The notes: generated by a model not told the origin, from the letters alone. A DNA stretch of 64,000 nt from an uncultured Ferrovum sp. (GCA_903893215.1 CAITLJ010000030.1:1-64000), one strand, 5' to 3'. Positions 21,681 to 32,366 are shown, counted from the stretch's first letter. Made by a program: numbers and translations.

Positions 21681-21718
21681 GCAGCGCCGCCACGCGGCCA
21701 GCCCCGCGTGAGGACCAC

Positions 21719-22639
21719 TCAGTCCTGGTGGCGCCCCAGCAGCAGGTACTCCATCAGCGCCTTCTGCACATGCAGGCGGTTTTCTGCTTCGTCCCACACC
21801 ACCGACTGCGGGCCTTCGAGCACGCCTTCAGAAACCTCCTCGCCACGATGGGCGGGCAGGCAATGCATGAACAGGGCCTGTGGATCGGCGAGCGCCATCA
21901 TTTCCTCGTCCACCTGGAAGTCGGCAAAGTCCTTTTTACGCTCGTCGGTTTCGGCCTCGAAACCCATGCTGGTCCACACGTCGGTGGTGACCAGATGGGC
22001 GCCCCGCGCCGCTTCCATTGGGTCAGCAAAGCTGGTCAGGTAGGGCGCATCTTCGGGACTGACCCGGGCCGGATCGATGCCGTAGCCTTCGGGCGCGGAC
22101 ACGTGCAGCTTGAAATCGAGCAGACGGGCGGCCTGCAGCCAGGTGTAGAACATGTTGTTGGCGTCACCGATCCAGGCCACGGTGCGTCCCTGGATCGATT
22201 CTCGGTGCTCGATGTAGGTGTATACGTCGGCAAGGATCTGACAGGGGTGGTACTCATTGGTCAGGCCGTTGATCACCGGCACCCGCGAGTATTCGGCGAA
22301 GCGCTCGATGATGGTCTGGTCGTAGGTGCGAATCATCACCAGATCGACCATGCGGCTGATCACGCGCGCCACATCCTCGATCGGCTCACCACGCCCCAGC
22401 TGGGTATCGCCCCGGGTGAGGTTGATCGATGAACCTCCCAGCTGATGGATGCCGGCCTCGAAGGACACGCGTGTGCGGGTGGACTGCTTTTCGAACACCA
22501 TCGCCAGCATGCGATCCTTCAACGGGTGATGGATCACGTAGTCCTTGAACATCGCCTTGAGTTGGCGCGTGCGCTGGAACAGGTACTGGTGTTCGTCGCG
22601 GTCCAGGTCAGTCAGCTGCAGGAAGTGTTTCACGGTCAT
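21719..22639 (-). CDS. argF: Ornithine carbamoyltransferase
   Basis: A 306-residue anabolic enzyme forming citrulline. FEKQSTRTRVSFEAG holds the carbamoyl-phosphate STRT motif, and FMHCLPAHRGEEV holds the ornithine-binding HCLP loop. It sits between argD and argG on the same strand, with only 42 bp to argD, so they are likely co-transcribed. Confidence 0.97.
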   Translation of the reverse strand: MTVKHFLQLTDLDRDEHQYLFQRTRQLKAMFKDYVIHHPLKDRMLAMVFEKQSTRTRVSFEAGIHQLGGSSINLTRGDTQLGRGEPIEDVARVISRMVDLVMIRTYDQTIIERFAEYSRVPVINGLTNEYHPCQILADVYTYIEHRESIQGRTVAWIGDANNMFYTWLQAARLLDFKLHVSAPEGYGIDPARVSPEDAPYLTSFADPMEAARGAHLVTTDVWTSMGFEAETDERKKDFADFQVDEEMMALADPQALFMHCLPAHRGEEVSEGVLEGPQSVVWDEAENRLHVQKALMEYLLLGRHQD

Positions 22640-22681
22640 GGCTCTCGCCCCGTGTCAGGGGCCTGTGCAAGTGGCGGGACT

Positions 22682-23854
22682 TCAGGCCGCCAGAAAGGAA
22701 CGGATCAGTGGCACCAGCTGGGCCACGATTTGATCGGCCTGCGCATCACTCAGGATCAGCGGCGGCAGCAGTCGCACCACACTATCCTGGGTAACGTTGA
22801 TCAGCAGGCCGTCGGCAATGGCCTGCGCCACCAGCACGCCGCAGGGCCGATCCAGCTCGATGCCGATCATCAGCCCCTGCCCGCGGATTTCCACCACGCC
22901 GGATACCCCGGCAAGACCGGCAGCCAGCCCATCGCGCAGGCGCTGGCCAAGCACGCTGGCGCGTTCCAGCAACCTGTCCTCGGCCATCACGTCCAGCGTG
23001 GTCAGCGCCGCCACCGACACCAACGGGCCTCCGCCAAAGGTGGTGCCATGGTTACCCGGCTTGAACACGTCGGCGGCTACGCCAGCGCAGACGCAGGCGC
23101 CAATCGGCACGCCGGAACCCAGGCCCTTGGCCAGACTCATCACGTCGGGCAGCACACCGGTGTGCTGGAAGGCAAACCAGGTTCCGGTGCGGCCGATGCC
23201 ACACTGCACCTCGTCCACCATATATAGCCATTCCTGCTTGCGGCACAGTGCATGCAGTTGCTGCTGGTATTCGATGTCGGCCACGCGGATGCCGCCTTCG
23301 CCCTGCACGGGTTCAAGCAGCACCGCCACCACATTGGCGTGCTCGGCGGCCACGCGTTGAATGGCCGCCAGGTCGTTGTAAGGCACACGGATAAAACCGG
23401 GCATGACCGGACCGAAGCCAGCGGCCGCCTTGACGCTACCGGTGGCCGCAAGCGTACCCAAGGTGCGGCCATGCCACGCACGTTCCATCACGATCACGGC
23501 CGGGCTCTGCACGCCACGCTGGTGCCCGTAAAGGCGCGCCACCTTGATGGCTGCCTCGTTGGCTTCAGCGCCCGAGTTACAGAAGAACACGTTCTGCATG
23601 CCAGACAATTCGGTCAGGCGGGTGGCCAGCGCTTCCTGCTCCGGCACCTGATAGATGTTGGATACATGGATCAGGCGGGCAGCCTGATCTGCAATCGCCT
23701 TGACCAGACGCGGATGGGCGTGACCCAGGCCGTTCACGGCGATACCGGCCAGTCCATCGAGATAGCGCTTGCCGTCGGCATCCCACAACCATGCGCCCTC
23801 GCCGCGCACAAAGCCGAGTGCCTGGCGACCGTAAGTGTTCATGACATGCGACAT
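22682..23854 (-). CDS. argD: Acetylornithine aminotransferase
   Basis: A 390-residue class-III PLP aminotransferase. VFFCNSGAEANEAAIK is the phosphate-binding segment, and YMVDEVQCGIGRTG includes the PLP aspartate. SLAKGLGSGVPIGA holds the Schiff-base lysine. The start MSHVMNTYGRQ has CAGGAG upstream and fits family N-termini; a 12-codon longer form has no ribosome site. It heads the argD-argF-argG group. Confidence 0.95.
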   Translation of the reverse strand: MSHVMNTYGRQALGFVRGEGAWLWDADGKRYLDGLAGIAVNGLGHAHPRLVKAIADQAARLIHVSNIYQVPEQEALATRLTELSGMQNVFFCNSGAEANEAAIKVARLYGHQRGVQSPAVIVMERAWHGRTLGTLAATGSVKAAAGFGPVMPGFIRVPYNDLAAIQRVAAEHANVVAVLLEPVQGEGGIRVADIEYQQQLHALCRKQEWLYMVDEVQCGIGRTGTWFAFQHTGVLPDVMSLAKGLGSGVPIGACVCAGVAADVFKPGNHGTTFGGGPLVSVAALTTLDVMAEDRLLERASVLGQRLRDGLAAGLAGVSGVVEIRGQGLMIGIELDRPCGVLVAQAIADGLLINVTQDSVVRLLPPLILSDAQADQIVAQLVPLIRSFLAA

Positions 23855-23952
23855 GCAACGCTCCTGCGAAAAAAAAGGATCATGCAAAGCCGATCACCGG
23901 GCATCGTTGATTGGCTCCCGGCGATCCGGGCCCCATCATGCTAGGTAGGCCA

Positions 23953-23968
23953 GATTGCAATTGCAATC
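23953..23968. promoter_or_regulatory. 16-bp palindrome upstream of argD
   Basis: GATTGCAATTGCAATC is a perfect palindrome about 100 nt upstream of the argD start. Related half-sites (ATTGCAAT at 21575-21582, GCGCAAT at 21587-21593) occur upstream of argG. It could be an operator for arginine genes; it does not match the enterobacterial ARG box, so the binder is unknown. Confidence 0.4.
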
Positions 23969-23990
23969 CTGCCCCGCCCCCGTCCGGCGC

Positions 23991-24031
23991 AACAAAAACA
24001 AACAGGGAGCGATATGGTAATCGCTCCCTGT
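23991..24031 (-). terminator. Rho-independent terminator of rpsT
   Basis: A perfect 12-bp stem (ACAGGGAGCGAT / ATCGCTCCCTGT) with a 6-nt loop is followed on the minus strand by TGTTTGTTTTTGTT. It lies just past the rpsT stop. Confidence 0.93.
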
Positions 24032-24084
24032 GACGCTGCATCAAGCCTGTGGTGCCGGGCAGACCCGGCCACGTGCTGCCGGAC

Positions 24085-24357
24085 TTAGGCGCTGGCGCCC
24101 ATGCCCTTGATGGCGGCGGACAGACGGCTCTTATGTCGGGCAGCCTTGTTCTTGTGGATGATCTTCTTGTCGGCGATACGATCCACCACGCTCATGCCAG
24201 CCTGGTACTCGGCAGCAGCAGCAACCTTGTCGCCGGCCAGGATGGCCTTCTGCACCTTCTTGATGGCGGTGCGCAGGGTGGAACGGAGCGAAGCGTTATG
24301 GCTGCGCGCCTTTTCGGCTTGACGGGCGCGCTTCAGCGCCTGAGGGCTGTTGGCCAT
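24085..24357 (-). CDS. rpsT: 30S ribosomal protein S20
   Basis: A 90-residue basic protein. [19 protein letters not shown] and [14 protein letters not shown] are characteristic of S20, which binds 16S rRNA early in assembly. The start has AGGAG upstream. It has its own promoter and terminator, so it is monocistronic. Confidence 0.97.
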   Translation of the reverse strand: MANSPQALKRARQAEKARSHNASLRSTLRTAIKKVQKAILAGDKVAAAAEYQAGMSVVDRIADKKIIHKNKAARHKSRLSAAIKGMGASA

Positions 24358-24438
24358 AATGGGCAACTCCTGATTTGGGTTCTTTGCGGGCACCGGTTTC
24401 GCGCAACGAACGCGCAAATGTGGTGCGGAAAACCGGCT

Positions 24439-24467
24439 ATCATAGGCGACTTGTGTGTTGCCTGCAA
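24439..24467 (-). promoter_or_regulatory. Sigma-70 type promoter for rpsT
   Basis: TTGCAG and TATGAT are separated by 17 nt on the minus strand, about 80 nt upstream of the rpsT ATG. The hexamers are near consensus. The region is shared with the divergent murJ gene. Confidence 0.7.
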
Positions 24468-24505
24468 GCGCTTGTGCTTGTCAATCGAATCCGCCCCTTC
24501 CACCC

Positions 24506-26041
24506 ATGAATCTACTCCGTGTGCTGGCCACCACCAGCGGCATGACACTGCTGTCACGCGTGCTGGGCTATGTACGCGACGCCATCATTGCGCACAGCTT
24601 TGGCGCCGGCGGCCTTACCGATGCCTTCTTTGTGGCCTTCCGTTTGCCCAACCTGCTGCGCCGCCTGTTTGCCGAGGGCGCCTTCTCGCAGGCCTTCGTG
24701 CCTATCCTGGCCGAATACCGTAACCGTCAGGGTCACGAGGCCACCCGCTCGCTGGTAGACCGTACCGCCACGGCGCTGTGCGCGGTTCTGCTGCTTACCA
24801 CCGCAGCCGGGCTGATCTTTGCGCCGCAGGTGATCTGGTTGTCGGCGCCCGGTTTCACCAAGGATCCCGCCAAGTTCGACATCTCGGTGCGACTGTTGCG
24901 CGTCACCTTTCCGTACATCTTTTTTATCTCGCTGGTGTCCCTGGCCGCCGGCGTGCTCAACACGTACCAGAAATTCTGGGTATCGGCGTTTACGCCCGTG
25001 CTGTTGAATGTCAGCTTCATCCTGTGTGCGCTGCTGCTGGCCCCCTTTCTGGACGTGCCGGTGATGGCGCTGGCCTGGGGGGCCTTCCTGGGCGGGGTGC
25101 TGCAATTCCTGTTTCAGGTGCCGTTCCTGGCGCGTATCGACATGCTGCCGCGCCTGCGCTGGAACCTTCAGGACCCCGGCGTACGGCGCATCCTGCGCCT
25201 GATGGCACCTGCCGTAGTGGGCGTATCGGTGGGCCAGGTCTCGCTGCTGATCAGCACCATCTTTGCGTCCTACCTGCCGGCCGGCAGCGTGAGCTGGCTG
25301 TTTTATGCCGATAGGCTGATGGAATTTCCCACCGGCCTGCTCGGCGCTGCGCTGGGCACCATCCTGCTGCCCAGCCTGGTCAAGCACCACACGGATGGCG
25401 ACAGCGCACGGTACTCCTCGCTACTTGACTGGGGTCTGCGCATTACCCTGTTGCTGAGCCTGCCGGCAGCGGTGGGCATGGCGGTGTCCTCGGTGCCACT
25501 GGTCAGCACGCTGTTCCTGCGCGGCGCCTTTCATGTGAGCGACTTGTGGCAGGTGCGCAGCGCCTTGCTGGCCTATAGCCTCGGGCTGGGCGGCCTGATC
25601 TGCGTCAAGATTCTGGCGCCGGCGTATTACGCGCAGCAGGACATCCGCTCGCCGGTGCGGATCGCCATCCTTACCCTCTCGCTCACCCAGGTGATGAACT
25701 TCTTCCTGATGGGACCGCTGGCGCATGCCGGTCTGGCGCTGGCCACCGGGCTGGGCGCGTGCCTGAATGCCGCGCTGCTGCTGCGCGGATTGCTGCGAAA
25801 AGGCGTATTCCGACCTCAACCGGGCTGGCTGACGTTCTTCTTCAAACTCGCGGTGGCCTTGCTGGTGCTGGCCATCACGCTGCACCTGGTGCAGGGCGAC
25901 AACGACTCCTGGCTGACCAGCCACTTGCTGCGCCGGGTGCTGCGCCTGCTGCTGCTGATGACCGCAGGCAGCTTGGCTTACTTCGGCACGCTGGCATTGC
26001 TCGGTTTCCGGCTGAAGGATTTCAACCGCCGGGCAGCCTGA
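24506..26041 (+). CDS. murJ: Lipid II flippase
   Basis: A 511-residue membrane protein of the MviN/MurJ family that moves lipid II across the inner membrane for peptidoglycan synthesis. SRVLGYVRDAIIAHSFGAG, DAFFVAFRLPNLLRRLFAEG and AFSQAFVPI are diagnostic near the N-terminus. About fourteen hydrophobic segments are seen. MNLLRV is taken as the start because it is at the expected distance from the family signature. It is divergent from rpsT and its stop lies 2 bp from the converging regulator gene. Confidence 0.96.
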   Translation: MNLLRVLATTSGMTLLSRVLGYVRDAIIAHSFGAGGLTDAFFVAFRLPNLLRRLFAEGAFSQAFVPILAEYRNRQGHEATRSLVDRTATALCAVLLLTTAAGLIFAPQVIWLSAPGFTKDPAKFDISVRLLRVTFPYIFFISLVSLAAGVLNTYQKFWVSAFTPVLLNVSFILCALLLAPFLDVPVMALAWGAFLGGVLQFLFQVPFLARIDMLPRLRWNLQDPGVRRILRLMAPAVVGVSVGQVSLLISTIFASYLPAGSVSWLFYADRLMEFPTGLLGAALGTILLPSLVKHHTDGDSARYSSLLDWGLRITLLLSLPAAVGMAVSSVPLVSTLFLRGAFHVSDLWQVRSALLAYSLGLGGLICVKILAPAYYAQQDIRSPVRIAILTLSLTQVMNFFLMGPLAHAGLALATGLGACLNAALLLRGLLRKGVFRPQPGWLTFFFKLAVALLVLAITLHLVQGDNDSWLTSHLLRRVLRLLLLMTAGSLAYFGTLALLGFRLKDFNRRAA

Positions 26042-26043
26042 GG

Positions 26044-27072
26044 CTAGAGACCTTCGTCGGCGCCGCCACCGCGCAGCGCCAAGTCAACGGTGTGGGCATC
26101 CAGATGCGCGGCGAACGCCTCGATGAAGGCGTAGGTATAGCGGCGCAGGTAGGCACCACGACGGATGCCGATCCGGGTGGTGCTGCTGGAAAACAGATGG
26201 GCGGCGTCCAGCATGCCCAGATCGGCATCGTGTGACGGCTCATACGCCATCGCGGCGATGATGCCGACCCCAAGCCCCAGCCGCACATATGTCTTGATCA
26301 CATCGGCGTCCAGCGCCGTGAGCGCCAGTTCTGGCGACAGATGGCGCTGGGCGAATGCTTCCAGGATCCGGCTTTGGCCGGTAAAGGCGGTGTCATAGCT
26401 CAGCAGCGGATACTTGGCCAGCGCTTCCAGCGTGAGTCGGGGATGCCCGCGTCTTGCACCAGAGCCGGCAGCGCCAACTGCATCCGTTTTATCGACCGGA
26501 TCACGCGTGCCGGCAACAGTCACACCGTGTGCCAGCAGCAGCGGGTGGCCCAGCGGCGCGACCACCACACGGTTCCACTGATAGCAGGGCAACATCACCA
26601 GATCCGGGAACCGGTCCAGAGCTTCGGTGGCAATCGCCAGATCGGCGCGACCGGCCACCACCTCTTCCGCCACCTGCACCGGATTGCCTTGATGCAGTTT
26701 GAAATTGACCATCGGGTAGCGCGCACGGAAGCTGCGGATCACCTCCGGCAGGCGGTAGCGCGCCTGCGTGTGCGTGGTGGCCACCACCAGCGTGCCTGCC
26801 GCCGGATCCGCCGCTTCCCGACCAGCGCGACGCAGGTTGTCAGCCTCGATCAGCACCCGCTCGGCAATCGCCAGGATGCGCTGGCCGCCCTCCGTGATTG
26901 CCACCACCCGCTTGCCGTTGCGTACAAAAATGTCGAGGCCGAGTTCTTCTTCCAGCAGACGCACCTGCTTGCTTACCCCTGGCTGCGAGGTGTGCAGGTT
27001 CTCCGCCGCCTGCGACACATTCAGGCCGCTGCGCGCCACTTCCACCAGAAATCTCAGTTGCTGTAGCTTCAT
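26044..27072 (-). CDS. cysB: CysB-family LysR transcriptional regulator
   Basis: A 342-residue LysR-type regulator, longer than the usual 313-325. MKLQQLRFLVEVARSGLNVSQAAENL and TSQPGVSKQVRLLEEEL form the helix-turn-helix typical of CysB/Cbl. The sensor domain has VVATTHTQARYRLPEVI and LHQGNP, the sulfate/thiosulfate-pocket motif of CysB, so it likely controls sulfur assimilation. Residues about 183-210 form an extra Gly/Ala/Asp-rich segment absent from standard CysB, at the hinge before LTLEALAKYPLL. A TauE-family transporter gene is divergent from it and could be a target. Confidence 0.88.
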   Translation of the reverse strand: MKLQQLRFLVEVARSGLNVSQAAENLHTSQPGVSKQVRLLEEELGLDIFVRNGKRVVAITEGGQRILAIAERVLIEADNLRRAGREAADPAAGTLVVATTHTQARYRLPEVIRSFRARYPMVNFKLHQGNPVQVAEEVVAGRADLAIATEALDRFPDLVMLPCYQWNRVVVAPLGHPLLLAHGVTVAGTRDPVDKTDAVGAAGSGARRGHPRLTLEALAKYPLLSYDTAFTGQSRILEAFAQRHLSPELALTALDADVIKTYVRLGLGVGIIAAMAYEPSHDADLGMLDAAHLFSSSTTRIGIRRGAYLRRYTYAFIEAFAAHLDAHTVDLALRGGGADEGL

Positions 27073-27181
27073 GCCTGCAGCTTATGCCGGTTGGTTCTAT
27101 AGATAAAGCCTGGATGTCTTCAGCCACGATGGCGGCTGGCTATACTGGCAGCCTTTCGCCATCAACCTGGCCAGATCCACG

Positions 27182-28003
27182 ATGCTGCCCGATTCCCTCA
27201 ACCTGGCTTATTCCGCCTCCGGCCTGATCGGCGGCTTTCTGGTCGGGCTGACCGGGGTAGGCGGTGGCTCGCTGATGACCCCGCTGCTGGTACTGCTGTT
27301 CGGTATTTCACCGTCCACCGCCGTCGGCACCGACCTGCTCTACGCCGCCATTACCAAGGCGAGCGGGGTGCCGGTGCATGCCCGCAAAAAGCATATCGAC
27401 TGGCGCGCCACCCGTCTGCTGGCCTACGGCAGCCTGCCAACTGCCGGCCTCACCCTGATCGGCCTGCAGCAACTGCACGCCAGCAAGGCCTTCGAGAACC
27501 TGCTGAAGACATCAGTGGGCATCGCATTGGTGGTCACCGCGGCCGCCATCCTGTGGCGCGCCACCCGCAGCGGCATCCTCAGCTTCACTGGCGGCACCGA
27601 ACCCGAACTGCCGGCCGCCACAGCACAGGAACTGGCCGACACCGATCATCCGGTGATCGCCACCATCCTGCTCGGTGCCACGCTGGGCTTTCTGGTGACC
27701 GTCTCGTCGATCGGTGCCGGTGCGGTGGGCACCGTGGCGCTGGTATTTTTGTATCCGCGCTTCCCGATCACGCGCATTGTCGGCACCGACATCGCACACG
27801 CCGTGCCGCTCACGCTGGTGGCCGGACTCGGCCATCTGGCGCTGGGGCACGTCAACGTGCCGCTGCTGCTCAACCTGCTGATCGGTTCGATTCCTGGGAT
27901 CTGGCTGGGCTCGCATGCCAGCGCCGGCCTGTCGGAACGCTGGTCACGACCCTTGCTGGCGGCCTTGCTGCTCACCATCGCAGGCAAAATGATCCTGCAC
28001 TGA
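27182..28003 (+). CDS. TauE/SafE-family membrane transporter
   Basis: A 273-residue protein with about seven to eight membrane segments. GFLVGLTGVGGGSLMTPLL and TVSSIGAGAVGTVALVFLYP are the two family repeats. TauE/SafE proteins export sulfite or related anions or organic acids. Divergence from the CysB-type regulator by about 110 bp suggests sulfur-compound transport. Substrate inferred from context only. Confidence 0.9.
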   Translation: MLPDSLNLAYSASGLIGGFLVGLTGVGGGSLMTPLLVLLFGISPSTAVGTDLLYAAITKASGVPVHARKKHIDWRATRLLAYGSLPTAGLTLIGLQQLHASKAFENLLKTSVGIALVVTAAAILWRATRSGILSFTGGTEPELPAATAQELADTDHPVIATILLGATLGFLVTVSSIGAGAVGTVALVFLYPRFPITRIVGTDIAHAVPLTLVAGLGHLALGHVNVPLLLNLLIGSIPGIWLGSHASAGLSERWSRPLLAALLLTIAGKMILH

Positions 28004-28040
28004 GCAGGTATACTGTTGTTTTTGCCTGACGCCCGCGCCC

Positions 28041-28973
28041 ATGCGCCTGCATTTCGGGGTGCCCGACACTCAACGCGCACCCGTTGTCCTCACCATCGGT
28101 AATTTTGACGGCGTCCACCGCGGCCATCAGGCCATGCTGGCCCGTCTGCGCGCGGCCGGCGAGCGCCTTGGCCTGCCAACGGCCGTGATGAGCTTCGAAC
28201 CCCATCCACGCGAATTTTTCCGGCCAGAAGACGCGCCAGCCCGCCTCACCAGCCTGCGCGAAAAAGCCGAACTGCTGCGCAGCGAGGGCGTAGACGACCT
28301 CTACGTCTGCCACTTCAACGCCGCGTTTGCCGCACAAAGTCCCGCCACATTCATCGATGCGTTGCTGGTGCAGCGACTGCAGGTGGCATGGCTGCTGGTG
28401 GGCGACGACTTCCGCTTTGGTGCGCGGCGTGCCGGCGACTTCGACCTGCTGGCCGCGCGCGGCGCCCAGCTTGGTTTTGAGGTAGAGGCGCAGGACACGG
28501 TGGTCGATGGCGAGGACCGCATTTCCAGCAGCCTGATCCGGGAAATGCTGGCCAACGGCGATCTTGAGCACGCCACCCGTCTGCTGGGACGTCCCTGGCA
28601 CCTGAGTGGACGCGTGGCCCATGGCGACAAGGTTGGGCGGACCTGGGGCTTTCCCACGGCAAACCTGCCGCTACGCCATCGCAAGGTACCGGTGACCGGT
28701 ATTTTTGCGGCGCGGCTGACCGGTGCGGACGGTGTTGCGCATGCCGGCGTGGCCAGCCTGGGTACCCGGCCCGCCGTGAAGGCCGCCGGTTTGCAACTGA
28801 TCGAAACCTATCTGTTTGACTTCGATGGCGACCTGTATGGCCAGCGTGTCCGCGTTGAACTGCTGCACAAATTCCGCGACGAGACCAGCTTCAGCAGCCT
28901 CGACGCCCTGCGGGCACAAATTGCCATCGATGCCGACAACGCACGCCACTATTTTGCAGCCCTGAGCGGCTGA
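28041..28973 (+). CDS. ribF: Bifunctional riboflavin kinase/FMN adenylyltransferase
   Basis: A 310-residue enzyme producing FMN and FAD. The N-terminal adenylyltransferase has [19 protein letters not shown] and [13 protein letters not shown]. The C-terminal kinase begins near [20 protein letters not shown], the ATP/Mg motif. No FMN riboswitch is visible in the 37-nt upstream gap. It is followed by ileS after 14 bp, forming the common ribF-ileS-lspA-ispH group. Confidence 0.96.
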   Translation: MRLHFGVPDTQRAPVVLTIGNFDGVHRGHQAMLARLRAAGERLGLPTAVMSFEPHPREFFRPEDAPARLTSLREKAELLRSEGVDDLYVCHFNAAFAAQSPATFIDALLVQRLQVAWLLVGDDFRFGARRAGDFDLLAARGAQLGFEVEAQDTVVDGEDRISSSLIREMLANGDLEHATRLLGRPWHLSGRVAHGDKVGRTWGFPTANLPLRHRKVPVTGIFAARLTGADGVAHAGVASLGTRPAVKAAGLQLIETYLFDFDGDLYGQRVRVELLHKFRDETSFSSLDALRAQIAIDADNARHYFAALSG

Positions 28974-28987
28974 CGGACTCCCCAGCA

Positions 28988-31822
28988 ATGAGCGACTACA
29001 AGCACACCCTCAACCTGCCCGACACGCCGTTTCCGATGCGTGCCGACCTCGCCAAGCGTGAACCGGGCTGGCTGAAGCAATGGCAGGACGAGCAGCGCTA
29101 TGCGCAACTGCGCCGGGTGGCCAAGGGCCGTCCGCTGTATGTGCTGCATGACGGTCCACCCTATGCAAACGGCGATATCCATATCGGCCATGCCGTCAAC
29201 AAGGTGCTGAAGGACATCATCCTCAAGAGTCGCACCCTGGCCGGCTTTGATGCGCCCTACATTCCGGGCTGGGACTGCCACGGCCTGCCAATCGAGCATG
29301 CCGTCGAAAAAGCCAACGGCAAAGGGCTGCCACCCGATGTATTCCGTCAGAAATGCCGGGAATTTGCGGCCACACAGATCGAACGCCAGTGCGCTGATTT
29401 CGTGCGCCTGGGCATCCTCGGTGACTGGGACCACCCCTACCGCACCATGGATTTTCACAGCGAGGCCGACATCATCCGCTCGCTGGGCAAGATTCTCGCC
29501 AATGGCTGGCTGGTGCCCGGCGCAAAACCAGTGAACTGGTGTCTGGATTGCAATTCGGCGCTGGCAGAAGCCGAAGTTGAATACGAAGACCGCACCTCCA
29601 CCGCTGTCGACGTGGCTTTTCAGGCTGTCGACGCCGCCGCACTGACCAAGGTGTTTCCGGTACTTGACGGTCGTGCCGCCGGCATCGTGATCTGGACCAC
29701 CACCCCCTGGACCCTGCCCGCCAACGAAGCGGTGTCGGCCCACCCTGAATTCCGCTATGCACTGGTCGAATCCAGCCGCGGCCTGCTGGTGTTGGCCAGC
29801 GAGCTGGTAGCTGGCTGCGCCGCACGCTGGAACCTGCCGCTCACCGTGGTGGCAGAAGCCAGCGGCGCAGCGCTGGAACATCTGCAACTGCAGCACCCGT
29901 TCTATGCCGACAGGAAGGTGCCAGTGATCCTTGGCACCCATGTCACCAGCGAAGCTGGCACCGGCTTCGTCCACACCGCCCCCGCACATGGCGTGGATGA
30001 TTACAACGTGGGTCTGCAATACGGCCTGCCGGTCGACAACCCGGTGCTCGACACTGGCCTGTTCCGTGACAGCCAGCCCTTGGTCGGCGGCCTGCACGTA
30101 TGGAAGGGCAACACCCGGGTACTGGAGATCCTGCGCGAAGGCACCCAGCTGATCGCCGAGGCGGCCTGGCTGCACAGTTATCCGCATTGCTGGCGCCACA
30201 AGACGCCGATCATCTATCGCGCCACCCATCAGTGGTTCATCGCGATGGACCGCGCCCCGGCCCCCGGCCAACCGTCGCTGCGCGAGATCGCACGCGAGGG
30301 CGTGGCTGACACGCGCTTTTACCCGGACTGGGGACGCGCGCGCCTGAGCGCCATGATCGAAAACCGCCCTGACTGGTGCGTGTCACGCCAGCGCTCATGG
30401 GGTGTGCCGATGTCGCTGTTCGTGCACCGCGAAACCGGCGCACTGCATCCGCGCACCGCCGAACTGATCGAACAGGTGGCGCAGCGCGTGGAACTCCGCG
30501 GCATCGAGGCCTGGTTTGCGCTGGATGCCGTCGAACTGCTGGGCGAGCAGGACGCACAGCACTATCGCAAGCTGACCGACACCCTCGATGTCTGGTTTGA
30601 TTCGGGGACAACGCACGAGAGCGTGCTGGCCCGGCGCGGTTTGGGCAAGCCAGCCGACCTGTATCTGGAGGGCAGCGACCAGCACCGCGGCTGGTTCCAG
30701 AGTTCGCTGCTGACGGGCTGTGCCATCGACGGCCACCCGCCCTACAAAGCCCTGCTCACCCACGGTTTTGTGGTGGACGGCAAGGGCCGCAAGATGAGCA
30801 AATCGATTGGCAACGTGGTGTTCCCGCAAAAAGTGGTGGATGCCCTTGGGGCCGACCTGCTGCGCTTATGGGTGGCTGCCACCGATTACTCGGGCGAACT
30901 GAATCTCTCGGACGAGATTCTCAAGCGCGTGGTGGAAAGTTACCGCCGCCTGCGCAACACGCTGCGCTTCCTGCTGGCCAACCTGGCCGATTTCGATCCG
31001 GCGCAGCACTTGCTGCCGCCTGCGGAATGGCTGTCGATTGACCGCTACGCACTCGAGCTGACGCGCACGCTGCAAACCGCAGTCGAGGCCGACTATGAGC
31101 GCAATGAATTTCACCTGATGGTGCAGAAACTGCAGATCTTCGCTTCGGAGGATCTGGGCGGGTTCTACCTCGATGTGCTGAAGGACCGCCTGTACACCAC
31201 GCAGGAAAACAGTCATGCACGACGCTCGGCGCAATCAGCGCTGCACCACATCGCGCACAGCCTGGTGCGCCTGATGGCGCCGGTGCTCAGCTTTACCGCC
31301 GAGGAAGTGTTCGAACAGCTGGTCACCCCGGCTGACCGGGCCGCGGCAGCGGCCGCAGGTCATGGCCTGTCGGTATTCTTTACCACCTGGCATACCCTGC
31401 CTGCGCAAGCCGATGGCGCAGCCCTGATGACGCGCTGGACGCGTCTGCGCGGCCTGCGCGGCAGCGTGCAGAAGCACCTGGAAGTGTTACGCGCCGAAGG
31501 CAGGGTCGGCTCGTCGCTGGCCGGCGACGTCACCCTTTATGCGCAGCACGAGGCTGCCGATTTCCTGCATGGCTTTGGCGACGACCTGCGCTTCGTGTTC
31601 ATCACCTCGAGCGCCGCCGTCGATACAGGCGTGGCCCCCGCCGAAGCCCTGGAAACCAGTGATCCGGCGATCCGCCTGTGGGTGCAGCCGAGCACCCACG
31701 CCAAGTGCGAGCGCTGCTGGCACCTGCGCGCCGATGTGGGTCGCAACCCGGCCCATCCCACGCTGTGCGGTCGCTGCGATGACAACCTGCATGGCAGCGG
31801 CGAGGTGAGAACCCATGCCTGA
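28988..31822 (+). CDS. ileS: Isoleucyl-tRNA synthetase
   Basis: A 944-residue class-I synthetase, full length. HIGH is at residues 65-68 and KMSKS is in [10 protein letters not shown]. The editing domain has [13 protein letters not shown]. The C-terminus carries a four-cysteine zinc site (CERCW and CGRC). It overlaps lspA by 8 nt. Confidence 0.98.
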   Translation: MSDYKHTLNLPDTPFPMRADLAKREPGWLKQWQDEQRYAQLRRVAKGRPLYVLHDGPPYANGDIHIGHAVNKVLKDIILKSRTLAGFDAPYIPGWDCHGLPIEHAVEKANGKGLPPDVFRQKCREFAATQIERQCADFVRLGILGDWDHPYRTMDFHSEADIIRSLGKILANGWLVPGAKPVNWCLDCNSALAEAEVEYEDRTSTAVDVAFQAVDAAALTKVFPVLDGRAAGIVIWTTTPWTLPANEAVSAHPEFRYALVESSRGLLVLASELVAGCAARWNLPLTVVAEASGAALEHLQLQHPFYADRKVPVILGTHVTSEAGTGFVHTAPAHGVDDYNVGLQYGLPVDNPVLDTGLFRDSQPLVGGLHVWKGNTRVLEILREGTQLIAEAAWLHSYPHCWRHKTPIIYRATHQWFIAMDRAPAPGQPSLREIAREGVADTRFYPDWGRARLSAMIENRPDWCVSRQRSWGVPMSLFVHRETGALHPRTAELIEQVAQRVELRGIEAWFALDAVELLGEQDAQHYRKLTDTLDVWFDSGTTHESVLARRGLGKPADLYLEGSDQHRGWFQSSLLTGCAIDGHPPYKALLTHGFVVDGKGRKMSKSIGNVVFPQKVVDALGADLLRLWVAATDYSGELNLSDEILKRVVESYRRLRNTLRFLLANLADFDPAQHLLPPAEWLSIDRYALELTRTLQTAVEADYERNEFHLMVQKLQIFASEDLGGFYLDVLKDRLYTTQENSHARRSAQSALHHIAHSLVRLMAPVLSFTAEEVFEQLVTPADRAAAAAAGHGLSVFFTTWHTLPAQADGAALMTRWTRLRGLRGSVQKHLEVLRAEGRVGSSLAGDVTLYAQHEAADFLHGFGDDLRFVFITSSAAVDTGVAPAEALETSDPAIRLWVQPSTHAKCERCWHLRADVGRNPAHPTLCGRCDDNLHGSGEVRTHA

Positions 31823-32366
31823 GGCACCGCAAATTCCGCCAGGCAGCCGGCCGTCGGGCGCGGCGGGCGAACCGAGACCAGCCCTGCCGGGTGCTGCTGG
31901 CTGGGCACGCTGGCTTTGGCTGAGTGGCGTGGTGATCGCTGCCGATCAGTGGAGCAAGCAGGCTGTGGTGGCGTGGTTTGCAGACCACCAACCGCTTGCC
32001 ATCACGGGCTGGTTCAACCTGGTGCTGGCATACAACAAAGGCGCCGCGTTTTCGATGCTGGCCGACGGCAGTCTCCTGCCGCGTGTCCTGTTCAGCGTGA
32101 TCGCGCTGGTGGCCAGTGCCGCCCTTGCGTGGCTAATCCGTATGCCATCCAGCTCGGCGGCCACCCGCTTTGGTGCAGCCATGATCATGGGCGGTGCACT
32201 GGGCAACCTGCTTGACCGGGTGCGACTGGGCGCAGTGGTAGACTTCATCCAGTGGCATGCAGGCACCGCCTACTGGCCTGCTTTCAACGTGGCCGATTCG
32301 GCCATCACCGTCGGCGCCTGTATTTTGGTGCTGCATAGCCTGCGTCCTGCCGGAGCATCGCAATGA
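31815..32366 (+). CDS. lspA: Lipoprotein signal peptidase (signal peptidase II)
   Basis: A 183-residue inner-membrane aspartyl protease that cleaves prolipoprotein signal peptides. [27 protein letters not shown] and [15 protein letters not shown] carry the conserved residues, including the catalytic aspartates. Residues 1-30 form a Pro/Gly-rich extension before the first membrane segment, making it slightly long. It overlaps ileS by 8 nt and ispH by 4 nt. Confidence 0.96.
   Translation: MPEAPQIPPGSRPSGAAGEPRPALPGAAGWARWLWLSGVVIAADQWSKQAVVAWFADHQPLAITGWFNLVLAYNKGAAFSMLADGSLLPRVLFSVIALVASAALAWLIRMPSSSAATRFGAAMIMGGALGNLLDRVRLGAVVDFIQWHAGTAYWPAFNVADSAITVGACILVLHSLRPAGASQ

Noticed and set aside
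28004-28040. Possible FMN riboswitch before ribF
   Set aside because: The gap is only 37 nt, far too short for the FMN element, and no conserved core was seen.
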